Source of the DNA: Casp-actino8 sp964614655
Lineage (GTDB): Bacteria > Actinomycetota > Acidimicrobiia > Acidimicrobiales > Ilumatobacteraceae
Direction: 5' to 3'
DNA length: 56,926 bases
Assembly (NCBI GenBank): GCA_964614655.1
Contig: CAZTPF010000012.1
Span: 1-56,926 of the forward strand
Both the position numbers and the translations under genes were made by a program. The notes under the pieces were generated by a model. The model was not told the DNA's origin and did no database searches. It saw nothing but the letters and a program-made list of their open reading frames with translations. The first letter of the stretch is position 1. Each line of letters starts with the position of its first letter. Positions 26,226 through 35,103 of the stretch are shown here, one piece after another.

Positions 26226-28705
26226 GCATCAATCCCAACAAGTGGACCCACAAGACCCAGGAGGCGGTGGCGGCCGCGGTCGATCAGGCCAAGTCGTTGT
26301 CGAATCCCGAACTCACACCCGATCACGTGATGGCGGCCATCGTGCGCCAGGACGACACGATCGTGCCGGCGGTGTTGGCCAAACTCGGTATCGCGCCGCT
26401 CATGGTCCGCAACAAGGCCGACGAAGCCGTCGCCAAACTGCCGAAGGCCTACGGCGGTGACGAACCGCGGATGAATCGCGAACTCAACAACGTGTTCGCC
26501 AATGCCGAGAAGTACCGCAAGGACTTCAAGGACGAGTTCTTGTCGGTCGAACATCTGCTGCTCGCCATGAATTCGCGTCTCGACGTGCCGAGTGAAGAGT
26601 TGCTGCAGGCGTTGCGCGACGTTCGCGGCAGTCATCGAGTGACCAGTCAGAATCCGGAAGATCAGTTCCAGGCGCTCGAGAAGTACGGACAAGATCTCAC
26701 CAAGCGGGCCCGTGACGGCAAGATCGACCCGGTGATCGGCCGTGACGACGAGATCCGACGGGTCATCCAAGTCCTCAGTCGCCGAACGAAGAACAACCCG
26801 GTGCTCATCGGTGAACCAGGCGTCGGCAAGACGGCCATCGTCGAAGGTCTGGCCCGACGTATCGCCGACGGCGACGTTCCCGAGGGGTTGAAGAACAAAC
26901 GGTTGATCTCGCTCGACATCGCCGGACTTCTCGCCGGTGCGAAGTACCGCGGTGAGTTCGAAGAGCGCTTGAAAGCCGTTCTGAAAGAGATCACCGATTC
27001 AGCCGGTGAGGTCATCACGTTCGTCGACGAGCTTCACACCATCGTGGGTGCCGGTGGCGCCGAGGGTGCCATGGACGCCGGCAACATGATCAAGCCGATG
27101 CTCGCGCGCGGTGAACTGCGAATGATCGGCGCGACCACACTCGACGAATACCGCAAGTACGTCGAGAAGGATCCGGCGCTCGAACGCCGTTTTCAGCAGG
27201 TCTACGTGGGCGAGCCGAGCGTCGAGGACACGATCGCGATCCTGCGTGGACTCAAGGAGCGCTACGAAGTGCACCACGGTGTCCGCATCCAGGACTCGGC
27301 TCTGGTGAGTGCTGCCGTTCTCTCGAATCGATATCTGACCAATCGGTTCCTGCCCGACAAGGCGATCGACCTCGTCGACGAGGCGGCGTCGAAACTGCGT
27401 ATCGAGATCGACTCGCTACCGACCGAGATCGACGTGGTCGAACGGCGCATTCTGCAACTCGAGATCGAGAAGGTCGCGCTCGAGAAGGAGACCGATGCGG
27501 CGTCGAAGGAGCGGCTCGTCGCCTTGGAGGGTGAACTGATCCTTCTTCGCAACGAGTCCGCCGAAATGCGCGATCACTGGGAGAAGGAGAAGGAGGCCAT
27601 CGCCGCCATCCGAAACCTGAAGGAAGAGCTCGAGCAGATGAGGCTGACGGTCGAGCGCGAAACCGATCTCAACAAGGTCGCCGAGATCCAGTACGGACGG
27701 ATCCCCGACCTCGAACGACGTATCGGCGAGGTCACCGCGCATCTCGACGAACTGCAAGCGGGCAACCGCATGCTGAAAGAAGAAGTCGACGCCGAAGACA
27801 TCGCCGAGGTGGTGAGCAAGTGGACCGGTGTACCGGTCACTCGCTTGATGGAAGGCGAGATGTCGAAGCTCGTGCACCTCGAAGATCTGTTGCACCAGCG
27901 AGTCGTCGGTCAGCACGATGCCGTCGTGGCGGTGTCGAACGCCATTCGCCGAAGTCGGGCCGGCCTGTCCGACCCCAACCGACCGATCGGTTCCTTCCTC
28001 TTCCTCGGCCCCACCGGTGTGGGCAAGACCGAGTTGGCACGTGCCGTGGCCGAGTTCCTTTTCGACGACGAACGGGCGATGGTCCGCATCGACATGGGCG
28101 AGTACATGGAGAAGCATTCGGTGTCGCGACTCGTCGGCGCCCCTCCCGGTTACGTGGGCTACGACGAAGGTGGTCAGCTCACCGAAGCGGTTCGCCGTCG
28201 TCCCTACAGCGTGGTTCTGCTCGACGAGATCGAGAAGGCGCATCCCGACGTCTTCAACGTGCTGTTGCAGGTTCTGGACGACGGTCGCCTGACCGACGGA
28301 CAGGGTCGCACGGTCGACTTCACCAACGTGGTGATCGTGATGACATCGAACCTCCGTGGTGAGCCGATCGAGTTCTTCAAGCCCGAATTCGTCAACCGCA
28401 TCGACGAGATCATTCGTTTCGTACCGCTCACCGAAGCCGACCTCACTCGCATCGTCGAGATCCAGGTGGCCAAGTTGAAGGAGCGACTGGCCGCTCGACG
28501 GATCACCCTCGAGGTGACTCCCGAAGCACTTCGCCAGTTGTCGGCCGAGGGGTACGACCCGGCCTTCGGTGCCCGGCCGCTGAAGCGAGTGATCCAGCGA
28601 GTCATCGGGGACAACGCCTCGCTCCTGATTCTCGAGGGCAAGGTGAGCGAAGACGGAACGATCAAGGTCGACGTCCAGGACGGTCAGGTCGTTCTGCTCT
28701 CCTGA
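26222..28705 (+). CDS. clpB: ATP-dependent disaggregase ClpB
   Basis: An 827-residue Hsp100. Repeat N-domain (1-150), first AAA domain with GEPGVGKTAIVEGLA and VDELHTIVGAGGAEGAMDA, coiled-coil middle domain (about 395-510), second AAA domain with GPTGVGKTELARAVAEFLF and LLDEIEKAHPDVFN, and a C-terminal domain. The middle domain distinguishes it from ClpC/ClpA. AGGAGG lies seven bases before ATG 26222, and the start overlaps the stop of the DUF3445 gene by four bases. It works with DnaK/DnaJ/GrpE of the same operon to resolve aggregates. The 100 or so bases after it hold the purA promoter. Confidence 0.96.
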   Translation: MSINPNKWTHKTQEAVAAAVDQAKSLSNPELTPDHVMAAIVRQDDTIVPAVLAKLGIAPLMVRNKADEAVAKLPKAYGGDEPRMNRELNNVFANAEKYRKDFKDEFLSVEHLLLAMNSRLDVPSEELLQALRDVRGSHRVTSQNPEDQFQALEKYGQDLTKRARDGKIDPVIGRDDEIRRVIQVLSRRTKNNPVLIGEPGVGKTAIVEGLARRIADGDVPEGLKNKRLISLDIAGLLAGAKYRGEFEERLKAVLKEITDSAGEVITFVDELHTIVGAGGAEGAMDAGNMIKPMLARGELRMIGATTLDEYRKYVEKDPALERRFQQVYVGEPSVEDTIAILRGLKERYEVHHGVRIQDSALVSAAVLSNRYLTNRFLPDKAIDLVDEAASKLRIEIDSLPTEIDVVERRILQLEIEKVALEKETDAASKERLVALEGELILLRNESAEMRDHWEKEKEAIAAIRNLKEELEQMRLTVERETDLNKVAEIQYGRIPDLERRIGEVTAHLDELQAGNRMLKEEVDAEDIAEVVSKWTGVPVTRLMEGEMSKLVHLEDLLHQRVVGQHDAVVAVSNAIRRSRAGLSDPNRPIGSFLFLGPTGVGKTELARAVAEFLFDDERAMVRIDMGEYMEKHSVSRLVGAPPGYVGYDEGGQLTEAVRRRPYSVVLLDEIEKAHPDVFNVLLQVLDDGRLTDGQGRTVDFTNVVIVMTSNLRGEPIEFFKPEFVNRIDEIIRFVPLTEADLTRIVEIQVAKLKERLAARRITLEVTPEALRQLSAEGYDPAFGARPLKRVIQRVIGDNASLLILEGKVSEDGTIKVDVQDGQVVLLS

Positions 28706-28722
28706 CCAGGACCGGATACCGG

Positions 28723-28728
28723 TAGAGT
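28723..28728 (+). promoter_or_regulatory. -10 hexamer TAGAGT of the purA-purB-pyrE operon
   Basis: TAGAGT lies 32 bases before ATG 28761, with CCTGAC (28701-28706) as a possible -35. Unlike the leaderless genes here, purA has a short leader with an AGGAG ribosome site. Confidence 0.4.
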
Positions 28729-28760
28729 CAAATCACGTTCCCCTCGGATAGGAGCGTCAC

Positions 28761-30050
28761 ATGCCGGTCACCGTCGTCGTCGGAGCCCAATGGGGCGACG
28801 AGGGCAAAGCCAAGGTCATCGACCTCCTCGCCAAGGACCACTCGGTGGTCGCCCGTTACCAAGGTGGCCACAACGCCGGCCACACCGTCGTCGTCGGCAC
28901 TGAGAAGTACGCCCTTCAACTCATTCCGTCCGGTGTGCTGTACCCGGCCGTCACTCCGGTCATCGGTAACGGGGTGGTCGTCGATCCGGTGACACTGTTC
29001 GACGAGATCGATCGACTCGAGGCCCGCGGTGTGTCGTGCGCACGGCTGAAGGTGTCGAGTCAGTCCCATCTGATCTTCCCGTGGCATCAGGCGCTCGACG
29101 CCCTGGCCGAGGATCAGCGAGGCGAGGGTCGGATCGGCACGACCTTGAAGGGAATCGGTCCGGCGTACGCCGACAAGGCGAACCGCAACGGAATTCGCGC
29201 CGGTGAGGTTCTCGATCCGGCGGCCTTCGCACAGTCGGTTCGACGTCAGGCCAACTCTCACAACCACACGCTGGCGGCAGCCGGTGCTCCGACGGTCGAC
29301 GTCGACGACGTGGTCGATCGCTACACCGTTCTCGGTCGACGACTCGCGCCGTACGTCGCCAACACCATCGACTTCCTGCACGACGCGGTCGCAGCCGGAG
29401 AACACGTTCTGCTGGAGGGTGCCCAAGCAACCTTCCTCGATCTCGATCACGGGACGTATCCCTACGTCACGTCGTCGAATCCGACAGCGGGCGGAGCGAG
29501 TGCCGGTTCGGGTCTCGGGCCCCGGTTGCTCGATCGGATCGTCGGAATCACCAAGGCCTACACGACACGCGTGGGAGCCGGGCCGTTCCCCACTGAACTT
29601 CACGGTGAATTGGGCGACCGGTTGGTCGACATCGGCCAGGAGTTCGGAACCGTGACCGGTCGTCGTCGACGTCCGGGCTGGATCGACTGCGTCATGCTCC
29701 GTCACGCCGTCCGCGTCAATTCGTTGACCGAACTCGCCCTCACCAAACTCGACGTTCTCGACACCTTCGAACGGGTGAACATCTGCACCGGTTACCTCGT
29801 CGACGGACGCGAGTATCAGGGGTACCCCGATCGCATCGATCTCCTCGACCGAGTCGAACCCGTCTACGAGACGATCGAGGGTTGGCAGACCAGCCTGGCC
29901 GAGTGTCGGCGACCCGAGGATCTTCCACCGGCCGCTCGACGTTTCGTGGAGATCGTCGAACATGAAGTCGGAGTCCCGGTTCGGATCATCGGCGTCGGAG
30001 CCGAACGCGACGCAGTGGTCGAATGGGACTCGGGTCTGGTGGCTCCGTGA
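28761..30050 (+). CDS. purA: Adenylosuccinate synthetase
   Basis: A 429-residue GTP-dependent ligase making adenylosuccinate from IMP and aspartate, first step of AMP synthesis. Family signatures: VVGAQWGDEGKAKVIDLLA (GTP P-loop), RYQGGHNAGHTVV, GTTLKGIGPAYADKANRNGIR, LLEGAQATFLDLDHGTYPYVTSSN, TRVGAGPFPTE, GRRRRPGWID, and the C-terminal GWQTSLAECRRPEDLPPAAR. The usual GDEGKGK is GDEGKAK here. Heads an operon with purB, the next enzyme. Confidence 0.96.
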   Translation: MPVTVVVGAQWGDEGKAKVIDLLAKDHSVVARYQGGHNAGHTVVVGTEKYALQLIPSGVLYPAVTPVIGNGVVVDPVTLFDEIDRLEARGVSCARLKVSSQSHLIFPWHQALDALAEDQRGEGRIGTTLKGIGPAYADKANRNGIRAGEVLDPAAFAQSVRRQANSHNHTLAAAGAPTVDVDDVVDRYTVLGRRLAPYVANTIDFLHDAVAAGEHVLLEGAQATFLDLDHGTYPYVTSSNPTAGGASAGSGLGPRLLDRIVGITKAYTTRVGAGPFPTELHGELGDRLVDIGQEFGTVTGRRRRPGWIDCVMLRHAVRVNSLTELALTKLDVLDTFERVNICTGYLVDGREYQGYPDRIDLLDRVEPVYETIEGWQTSLAECRRPEDLPPAARRFVEIVEHEVGVPVRIIGVGAERDAVVEWDSGLVAP

Positions 30051-31348
30051 TCCCGCGCTACTCGCTACCCGAGATGGAGAGTGTCTTCGTCGACGAGACG
30101 CGATTCGGTCGCTGGCTCGAGATCGAGTTGCTCGCCACCGAGGCGCAGGCGACGCTCGGAGTGGTCCCGGCCGCCGATGCGGCGACGTGCCGTTCTGCGA
30201 AGCCCGTCGTCGACACCGCCTTCATCGAACGGGTTCTCGAGCGCGAACGAGTCACCGATCACGACGTCGCAGCTTTCGTCGACGTGGTGCAGGAGTCGAT
30301 CGGCGCGCCGGCCGGCTCGTGGATCCACTACGGGCTCACCTCGAGCGACGTCGTCGACACCGCTTGGTGCTGGGCGTTGCGCGATGCGGCCGATCTCTTG
30401 ATCGACGCCGCTCGACAACTTCGTCACGTCCTGGTTGCGATGGCCCGACATCACCGCGACACCGTGATGATCGGACGTACGCACGGGGTGCACGCCGAAC
30501 CCACGACGTTCGGAGCCAAGGTTGCGTTGTGGGCACTGCAGGTGGGGCGCGACATCGAACGCCTCGAGTCGGCGCGTCGGGCAGTGGCCGTCTGCAAGTT
30601 GTCGGGTGCGGTCGGTACCTACTCCAACATCGACCCGGGTGTCGAACGTCTGGTCGGTGAGGCACTCGGCCTCGTCCCGGTTCCGGCCACCCAGGTGATC
30701 GCACGCGACCGCCATGCGGAGTACGTGTGGGCGTGTGCATCGGTGGGCGCGACGTGCGAGATGATCGCCACCGAACTTCGTCATCTGCAGCGCACCGAAG
30801 TGCGCGAGGTCGAAGAGGGCTTCAAGGCTGGACAGAAGGGCTCGTCGGCCATGCCGCACAAGCGCAACCCGATCTCGGCCGAGACGATCACCGGGTTGTC
30901 ACGCGTCCTGCGCGGCAACCTGCAGGCGGCGTTGCAAGACGTCGCCCTGTGGCACGAGCGAGACATCTCGCACAGTTCGGTCGAGCGGGTCATTCTTCCC
31001 GACTCGTCACTGCTCGCGCACTACGTCCTTCATCGTCTGCGCCGACTCCTCGAAGGTCTGCAGATCTTCCCCGAGCGCATGCGCGCGAATCTGCAGTCGA
31101 CTCACGGTCTGGTGTTCAGTCAGCCGGTTCTCCTCGCGCTCGTTCAGTCCGGGCTCTCGCGCGATGACGCCTACCGCATCGTCCAGGACGCGGCGGCGAC
31201 GTCGTGGGCCCACGGTGTCGATTTCCGTTCGACGCTCGAATCCGATGTACGCGCGTCGGCGGTTCCGTCGTCGGTGCTCGACGAGGCCTTCGATCTGCGA
31301 CGATCCCTCACCCACATCGATCGCATCTTCGAGCAACTGGAGGACTGA
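30047..31348 (+). CDS. purB: Adenylosuccinate lyase
   Basis: A 433-residue fumarase/aspartase superfamily lyase acting on adenylosuccinate and SAICAR. Visible motifs: IPRYSLPEMESVF at the start, HYGLTSSDVVDTAW (about 91-104), the catalytic His region MIGRTHGVHAEPTTFGAK, and the signature loop KGSSAMPHKRNPISAE (about 264-279). GTG 30047 overlaps the purA stop (GTGA), indicating translational coupling. Confidence 0.96.
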   Translation: MIPRYSLPEMESVFVDETRFGRWLEIELLATEAQATLGVVPAADAATCRSAKPVVDTAFIERVLERERVTDHDVAAFVDVVQESIGAPAGSWIHYGLTSSDVVDTAWCWALRDAADLLIDAARQLRHVLVAMARHHRDTVMIGRTHGVHAEPTTFGAKVALWALQVGRDIERLESARRAVAVCKLSGAVGTYSNIDPGVERLVGEALGLVPVPATQVIARDRHAEYVWACASVGATCEMIATELRHLQRTEVREVEEGFKAGQKGSSAMPHKRNPISAETITGLSRVLRGNLQAALQDVALWHERDISHSSVERVILPDSSLLAHYVLHRLRRLLEGLQIFPERMRANLQSTHGLVFSQPVLLALVQSGLSRDDAYRIVQDAAATSWAHGVDFRSTLESDVRASAVPSSVLDEAFDLRRSLTHIDRIFEQLED

Positions 31349-31353
31349 GTCGT

Positions 31354-31929
31354 ATGTCGACCTCCGAACTTCCGTCTCTCGATCCGGCTCGCGACGCACT
31401 CCGCCGTCATGTTCTCGAGCACTCCTTGAAGGTCGGCGACTTCACGTTGAAGTCGGGGGCGAAGAGCTCTTGGTTTCTCGACACCAAGCAGACCGCGTGT
31501 CGTCCGGACGGCATCGTTCTGGTGGCCGACGTCGCGTTGTCGTTGATTCCGGCCGATGCGACCGCGATCGGCGGACTCACGATGGGAGCTGATCCGGTGG
31601 CGTTCGGAGTGGCAGCTGTCGGCGCGACTCGCGGTCGCTCGCTACGGAGTTTCAGCGTTCGCAAGGAGGCCAAGGATCACGGTGTCACCGGCCGTCTCGC
31701 CGGTGCTCTGCAACCCGGAGATCGTGTGGTCGTCACCGAAGACACCGTCACGCGGGGCACGAGTCTCATGGAAGCCGTCGACGTGGTCGAGGCTTATGGT
31801 GCATCAGTTGTTCTGATCACGGTGATCGTCGATCGCGGTGGAACGTGCGCGGCGATGGCTGATGAACGCGGCATTCCCTATGCACCGATGCTCACCGCAC
31901 CCGATCTCGGATTCCCCTTCGGCTCCTGA
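31354..31929 (+). CDS. pyrE: Orotate phosphoribosyltransferase
   Basis: A 191-residue enzyme making OMP from orotate and PRPP. The PRPP-binding motif VVVTEDTVTRGTSLMEAV is at about 124-141; KVGDFTLKSGAKSSWFLDTK near residue 25 carries the family's substrate-binding lysine; IGGLTMGADPVAFG is the other conserved segment. GGAGG about ten bases before ATG 31354. A pyrimidine gene at the end of a purA-purB operon. Confidence 0.93.
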   Translation: MSTSELPSLDPARDALRRHVLEHSLKVGDFTLKSGAKSSWFLDTKQTACRPDGIVLVADVALSLIPADATAIGGLTMGADPVAFGVAAVGATRGRSLRSFSVRKEAKDHGVTGRLAGALQPGDRVVVTEDTVTRGTSLMEAVDVVEAYGASVVLITVIVDRGGTCAAMADERGIPYAPMLTAPDLGFPFGS

Positions 31930-31944
31930 CGGTCTTCCGAGCGA

Positions 31945-31958
31945 AGGACTTTGGTCCT
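31945..31958 (+). promoter_or_regulatory. DosR-like palindrome upstream of the universal stress protein
   Basis: AGGACTTTGGTCCT: outer arms AGGAC and GTCCT are a perfect dyad, and the core matches the mycobacterial DosR consensus GGACTWWAGTCC at 11 of 12 positions, though the outer positions differ. Its centre lies about 65 bp before ATG 32017, where DosR sites usually sit. No DosR/DosS gene is in the window. Confidence 0.45.
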
Positions 31959-32016
31959 GACGACTGGACGACGGATGTCTCTCGGAAGCTGGCCGAAAGT
32001 TCGCCACCATGGTCGC

Positions 32017-32958
32017 ATGAGCACAGCGATTCGCGATCTCCGCGCCGGTGACGGCGACACTCGACCGATTCTCGCCGGGTACGACGGATCGACGAATGCG
32101 GAGACGGCGGTGTTCTGGGCGGCTGAACTCGCTCAGGCGACTGGTCGTCCGCTTCGTCTGCTCACGAGTTACTCGCTTCCGGCCATGGTCGGTATCGGGA
32201 TGAGTGCCGGATATGCATTGCCGGCATTGAGTTCGCAGGAAGTGAACGAGATCGACCTGCGCCACAAGACGATGATGAGCGAACTCACCTTGCGCGTGAA
32301 GGCCGAGTTTCCCGACCTCGCAACCGAGACCTTCATCGACCAAGGCGCGCCGGCCGCTGCACTGTTGCGGGCGGCCGAGGATTCGGCGGCGATCGTCCTC
32401 GGAACTCGCGGGGTCGGAGCCGCTCAGGGACTCATCATGGGTTCGGTGAGCTACGCCGTGGCGCATCGGGCGAAGTGTCCGGTCGTCCTGGTGCCCGAAA
32501 CGAGCAACCGAGCCATCGAGGGCAAGGTCGTGGTCGGAATCGACGGTTCGTCGCGTTCCTCGCAAGCGGCGGCGTGGGCACTCTCGCTCGCGTCGTGTCT
32601 GCACCGCCCGCTCGAAGTGCTCACGGCTTGGCACTACCCGTATCAAGCCATGATTCCCGAGGCCGGAATGATGATGGGTCCGGGAGTCGAAGACCTCCGA
32701 CTGGCCCTCTTGCGCGATGCCAAGCAATTGGTCGAACGCGAAAAGAAGAGGCTCGAGGGTCCGCACGGAACTCACATCGACGTGAACGCCGTCGAAGGTT
32801 CGGCTGCCGACGTCCTGACCGAAGAGGCCGGACCGCAAGACATCGTCGTCGTGGCGTCGAAGAGTCACAGTCTTCTGGCGTCGGTTCTTCTCGGATCGAC
32901 GTCGACGGCCGTGGCACATCGCAGTCGTGGTCCGGTCGTCATCGTGCACGCGAACTGA
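32017..32958 (+). CDS. Tandem universal stress protein
   Basis: A 313-residue cytoplasmic protein of two Usp domains. Domain 1 (about 18-165) starts ILAGYDGSTNAETAVFWAAE and has the ATP motif GTRGVGAAQGLIMGSVS followed by HRAKCPVVLVPE. Domain 2 (about 170-312) starts VVVGIDGSSRSSQAAAWAL and ends LLASVLLGSTSTAVAHRSRGPVVIVHAN split over its ATP loop. The layout matches the Mycobacterium tuberculosis DosR-regulon Usps such as Rv2623, which bind ATP and slow growth. ATG 32017 has CACCAT six bases upstream and no ribosome site. The DosR-like box suggests hypoxia or redox control. Confidence 0.88.
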   Translation: MSTAIRDLRAGDGDTRPILAGYDGSTNAETAVFWAAELAQATGRPLRLLTSYSLPAMVGIGMSAGYALPALSSQEVNEIDLRHKTMMSELTLRVKAEFPDLATETFIDQGAPAAALLRAAEDSAAIVLGTRGVGAAQGLIMGSVSYAVAHRAKCPVVLVPETSNRAIEGKVVVGIDGSSRSSQAAAWALSLASCLHRPLEVLTAWHYPYQAMIPEAGMMMGPGVEDLRLALLRDAKQLVEREKKRLEGPHGTHIDVNAVEGSAADVLTEEAGPQDIVVVASKSHSLLASVLLGSTSTAVAHRSRGPVVIVHAN

Positions 32959-32980
32959 CGACGGTCGCGCGCTGCGCCCG

Positions 32981-32986
32981 TAGCCT
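32981..32986 (+). promoter_or_regulatory. -10 hexamer TAGCCT, leaderless thioesterase gene
   Basis: TAGCCT is exactly six bases before GTG 32993, with no ribosome site in the 34-bp intergenic space. Confidence 0.55.
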
Positions 32987-32992
32987 GTCGCC

Positions 32993-33835
32993 GTGACCAT
33001 CGCCCAGCTCTTCGATCTCGAACCCCACGGTCCTGATACCTACGTGGGCGCCGGTCGTCAATACCCGTGGGGAGGTCTCTACGGCGGTCACATCGTCGCC
33101 CAGGCGTTGCGCGCCGCAGCGTCGTCGGTGGATGGCGTGATGGAACCACACTCGATGCGCGCCTATTTCATTCGTCGTGGCGATCCGTCCGAACCGGTGC
33201 GTTACGAAGTCGATCGCATCCGCGACGGCAAGAGCTTCTGCACGCGACGTGTCGTCGCGCGACAAACTGTCGGAGCGATCCTCAACCTGGAAGCGTCGTT
33301 CCAGGCGCCCGAGGACAGTCCCGACGTGCAGACGATCCGATTTCCGGCCGGAGTCCCGTCACCCGAGAGCGTCGAGAACTCGTCGTGGTCGGAAGTGTTC
33401 GACCGACGGGCCATCGAACCGTCGCTCATGCCCGACGACGGGCGCGAGGGTGCCGGTCGCAGCATGGGCTGGTTCCGTATCACCGAGGCCCTCGGCGATC
33501 CGTTCGATCCGGCTCATCAACTCGTGCATCGTTGTGCGTTCACGTATCTGAGCGACGACCTTCCGTCCGAATCGGTCGATCGGACGCATCCGGTTCGCGC
33601 CAACGACCCGGATCCGCACGGCAACTACTACGGCGCGAGCCTCGATCACACCGTGTGGTTCCATCGTCCGATGCGCGCCGACGAGTGGCATCTGCACGAC
33701 TTCACCTGCCATTCGCTCACCAACAGTCGGGGACTGTCGATCGGCCACGTGTTCAGTGTCGACGGAACTCATGTGGCGACGGTGGCGCAGGAGTTCTTGC
33801 TCCGGGAGGCTCGCCAACGGCGAATGCCGTCGTGA
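32993..33835 (+). CDS. Acyl-CoA thioesterase II (TesB-like)
   Basis: A 280-residue double-hotdog thioesterase hydrolysing acyl-CoAs. Hallmarks: GGLYGGHIVAQALRAA, SMRAYFIRRGDPSEPVRYEV, DGKSFCTRRVVARQ, FQAPED in the first hotdog; RCAFTYLSDD (with the Asp of the triad), ASLDHTVWFHRP, and SRGLSIGHVFSVDGTHVATVAQEFLLRE in the second. It fits the acyl-CoA theme of the first 8 kb but is not in the same operon. The gene is convergent with the tRNA operon. Confidence 0.92.
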   Translation: MTIAQLFDLEPHGPDTYVGAGRQYPWGGLYGGHIVAQALRAAASSVDGVMEPHSMRAYFIRRGDPSEPVRYEVDRIRDGKSFCTRRVVARQTVGAILNLEASFQAPEDSPDVQTIRFPAGVPSPESVENSSWSEVFDRRAIEPSLMPDDGREGAGRSMGWFRITEALGDPFDPAHQLVHRCAFTYLSDDLPSESVDRTHPVRANDPDPHGNYYGASLDHTVWFHRPMRADEWHLHDFTCHSLTNSRGLSIGHVFSVDGTHVATVAQEFLLREARQRRMPS

Positions 33836-33847
33836 CGGCGCATCGGA

Positions 33848-33923
33848 TGGTGGTCGAGACCGGCGTCGATCCGGTGACCCCACGCTTTTCAGGCGTGTGC
33901 TCTGCCAACTGAGCTACTCGACC
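33848..33923 (-). tRNA. tRNA-Phe (GAA)
   Basis: On the minus strand, acceptor GGTCGAG pairs with CTCGACC, discriminator A, encoded CCA. Stem CACGC/GCGTG with loop CTGAAAA gives anticodon GAA. D-arm AGCTCAGTTGGCAGAGC is standard. Last of a three-tRNA operon. Confidence 0.96.
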
Positions 33924-33948
33924 GAGTGCATTCGGCGAACCGAACGAC

Positions 33949-34025
33949 TGGCGGTCCCGACGGGACTCGAACCCGCGACCTCCGGCTTGACAGGCCGGCG
34001 TGAACTCCAACTTCACCACGAGACC
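33949..34025 (-). tRNA. tRNA-Asp (GTC)
   Basis: On the minus strand, acceptor GGTCTCG pairs with CGGGACC (one T-G pair), discriminator G, encoded CCA. Loop CTGTCAA in stem CCGGC/GCCGG gives anticodon GTC. Middle gene of the tRNA operon, 23 bases after tRNA-Glu. Confidence 0.96.
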
Positions 34026-34048
34026 AGATCTGAGACTTCAGAACTGTT

Positions 34049-34124
34049 TGGCACCCCCAACGGGATTCGAACCCGTGCCGCCACCTTGAAAGGGTGGTGT
34101 CCTAGGCCACTAGACGATGGGGGC
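34049..34124 (-). tRNA. tRNA-Glu (TTC)
   Basis: On the minus strand, acceptor GCCCCCA pairs with TGGGGGT (one G-T pair), discriminator G, encoded CCA. Loop CTTTCAA in stem CCACC/GGTGG gives anticodon TTC. First gene of the Glu-Asp-Phe operon, an order also found in mycobacteria. Confidence 0.96.
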
Positions 34125-34153
34125 CAGGTGCTTGTCCTGCTGAGAGCCTCGCC

Positions 34154-34159
34154 ACTCTA
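34154..34159 (-). promoter_or_regulatory. -10 hexamer TAGAGT of the tRNA operon
   Basis: Read on the minus strand, TAGAGT lies 29 bases before tRNA-Glu, in the 99-bp space after the DUF2017 gene. The same hexamer precedes dnaX and purA. Confidence 0.45.
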
Positions 34160-34223
34160 CAGGCGGGCCCGACCAGCACCACCCGACCGGGATCGCCAGC
34201 CGGCGATCGGCGTCCGGGCCGAG

Positions 34224-34706
34224 TCACCCCCCGGTCATGAGGGCCTCGACCACCCCGTCGAGAAGCCACGACAAGAAGTGATAGAGCGCCATCTCCGGCA
34301 CGTCGGGCTCGGCGTCGTCGTCGGTGATGCCGAGCAGAGAACCGAGAACCAGCCGGACCGAATTGAGGCTGGTCGCCAGGGCTTCGAGGCCGGCGGCGTC
34401 GAACCGGACCCGGTCGTTCGCATCGATGGAGGCGGCCAGCGCCGTCTCGACCGTGTCGATGGCGGCCACCCGACTGGCGACCAACTCGTCGTGCATGAGC
34501 CGCCGGTACTCGGTTTCGCTGCCGTCGTCGTCGGTGTAGGCAGGCGGGAACAGACGGGCCAGCTTCGGATCGTCGGGCTCTCCACCGGTCACGAGCTGTC
34601 GAACCTCGCCCACCAGTCGTCGGAGCAGGTGGATTTCGTCGGCGTCGAGGTCGAGGACGAAGCCGTCGCTCGTGCGTCGAACCGCTCGACGGCGACGGCC
34701 GATCAC
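34224..34706 (-). CDS. DUF2017 family protein
   Basis: A 160-residue acidic, helical protein with no membrane segment or known catalytic motif (SDGFVLDLDADEIHLLRRLV, YRRLMHDELVASRVAAIDTVE, LGSLLGITDDD, LYHFLSWLLDGVVEAL). It matches the actinobacterial DUF2017 pattern, commonly encoded next to clpS. GTG 34706 overlaps the clpS stop (GTGA), so translation is coupled. A role linked to N-end-rule proteolysis is an inference from position only. Confidence 0.8.
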   Translation of the reverse strand: MIGRRRRAVRRTSDGFVLDLDADEIHLLRRLVGEVRQLVTGGEPDDPKLARLFPPAYTDDDGSETEYRRLMHDELVASRVAAIDTVETALAASIDANDRVRFDAAGLEALATSLNSVRLVLGSLLGITDDDAEPDVPEMALYHFLSWLLDGVVEALMTGG

Positions 34707-35050
34707 GAACCGCCCCCACCGTCGTTGCGGCCGCCGTCCTTTTGCATGGTGGCCCAGAGACCGTGTTCGTGGAGGCGAAAGACGTCCATTTCGGCCTTTT
34801 CGCGCGTTCCCGAACTCACGACGGCCTTGCCCTTGTAGTGGACGTCGAGCATCAGTTCGGTGGCCTTCTGCAGGCTGTAGCCGAAGAGTTTCTGCAGGAC
34901 GAAGGTGACGTAACTCATCAGGTTGATCGGGTCGTTCCAGACCAACACCACCCACGGTGAGTCGGGTGCGATGTCGGTCGACTCGTCGACGGCGGGCCGT
35001 TCGATCGTCGCCGGAGCAGTGGCGACGGGAGTCACGCACTCGATCTTCAC
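34703..35050 (-). CDS. clpS: Clp protease adaptor ClpS
   Basis: A 115-residue adaptor passing N-degron substrates to ClpCP/ClpAP. The flexible N-terminal tail is about 30 residues; the core has VVLVWNDPINLMSYVTFVL (substrate-pocket N-D-P), LFGYSLQKATELMLDVHYKGKAVV, and REKAEMDVFRLHEHGLWATM. A Gly-rich tail ends the protein. Start is GTG 35050, with GACAAT six bases upstream, in a 53-bp divergent region shared with ctaB. A Clp ATPase other than ClpB is not in the window. Confidence 0.92.
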   Translation of the reverse strand: MKIECVTPVATAPATIERPAVDESTDIAPDSPWVVLVWNDPINLMSYVTFVLQKLFGYSLQKATELMLDVHYKGKAVVSSGTREKAEMDVFRLHEHGLWATMQKDGGRNDGGGGS

Positions 35051-35090
35051 ATTGCCATTGTCGTGGTTGGTGGGGTGTTTCGCACCCCCG

Positions 35091-35096
35091 TACGAT
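35091..35096 (+). promoter_or_regulatory. -10 hexamer TACGAT, leaderless ctaB
   Basis: TACGAT is seven bases before ATG 35104; TTGGTG (35067-35072) is a reasonable -35 with 18-bp spacing. No ribosome site is present. Confidence 0.55.
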
Positions 35097-35103
35097 CGAA
35101 CCG

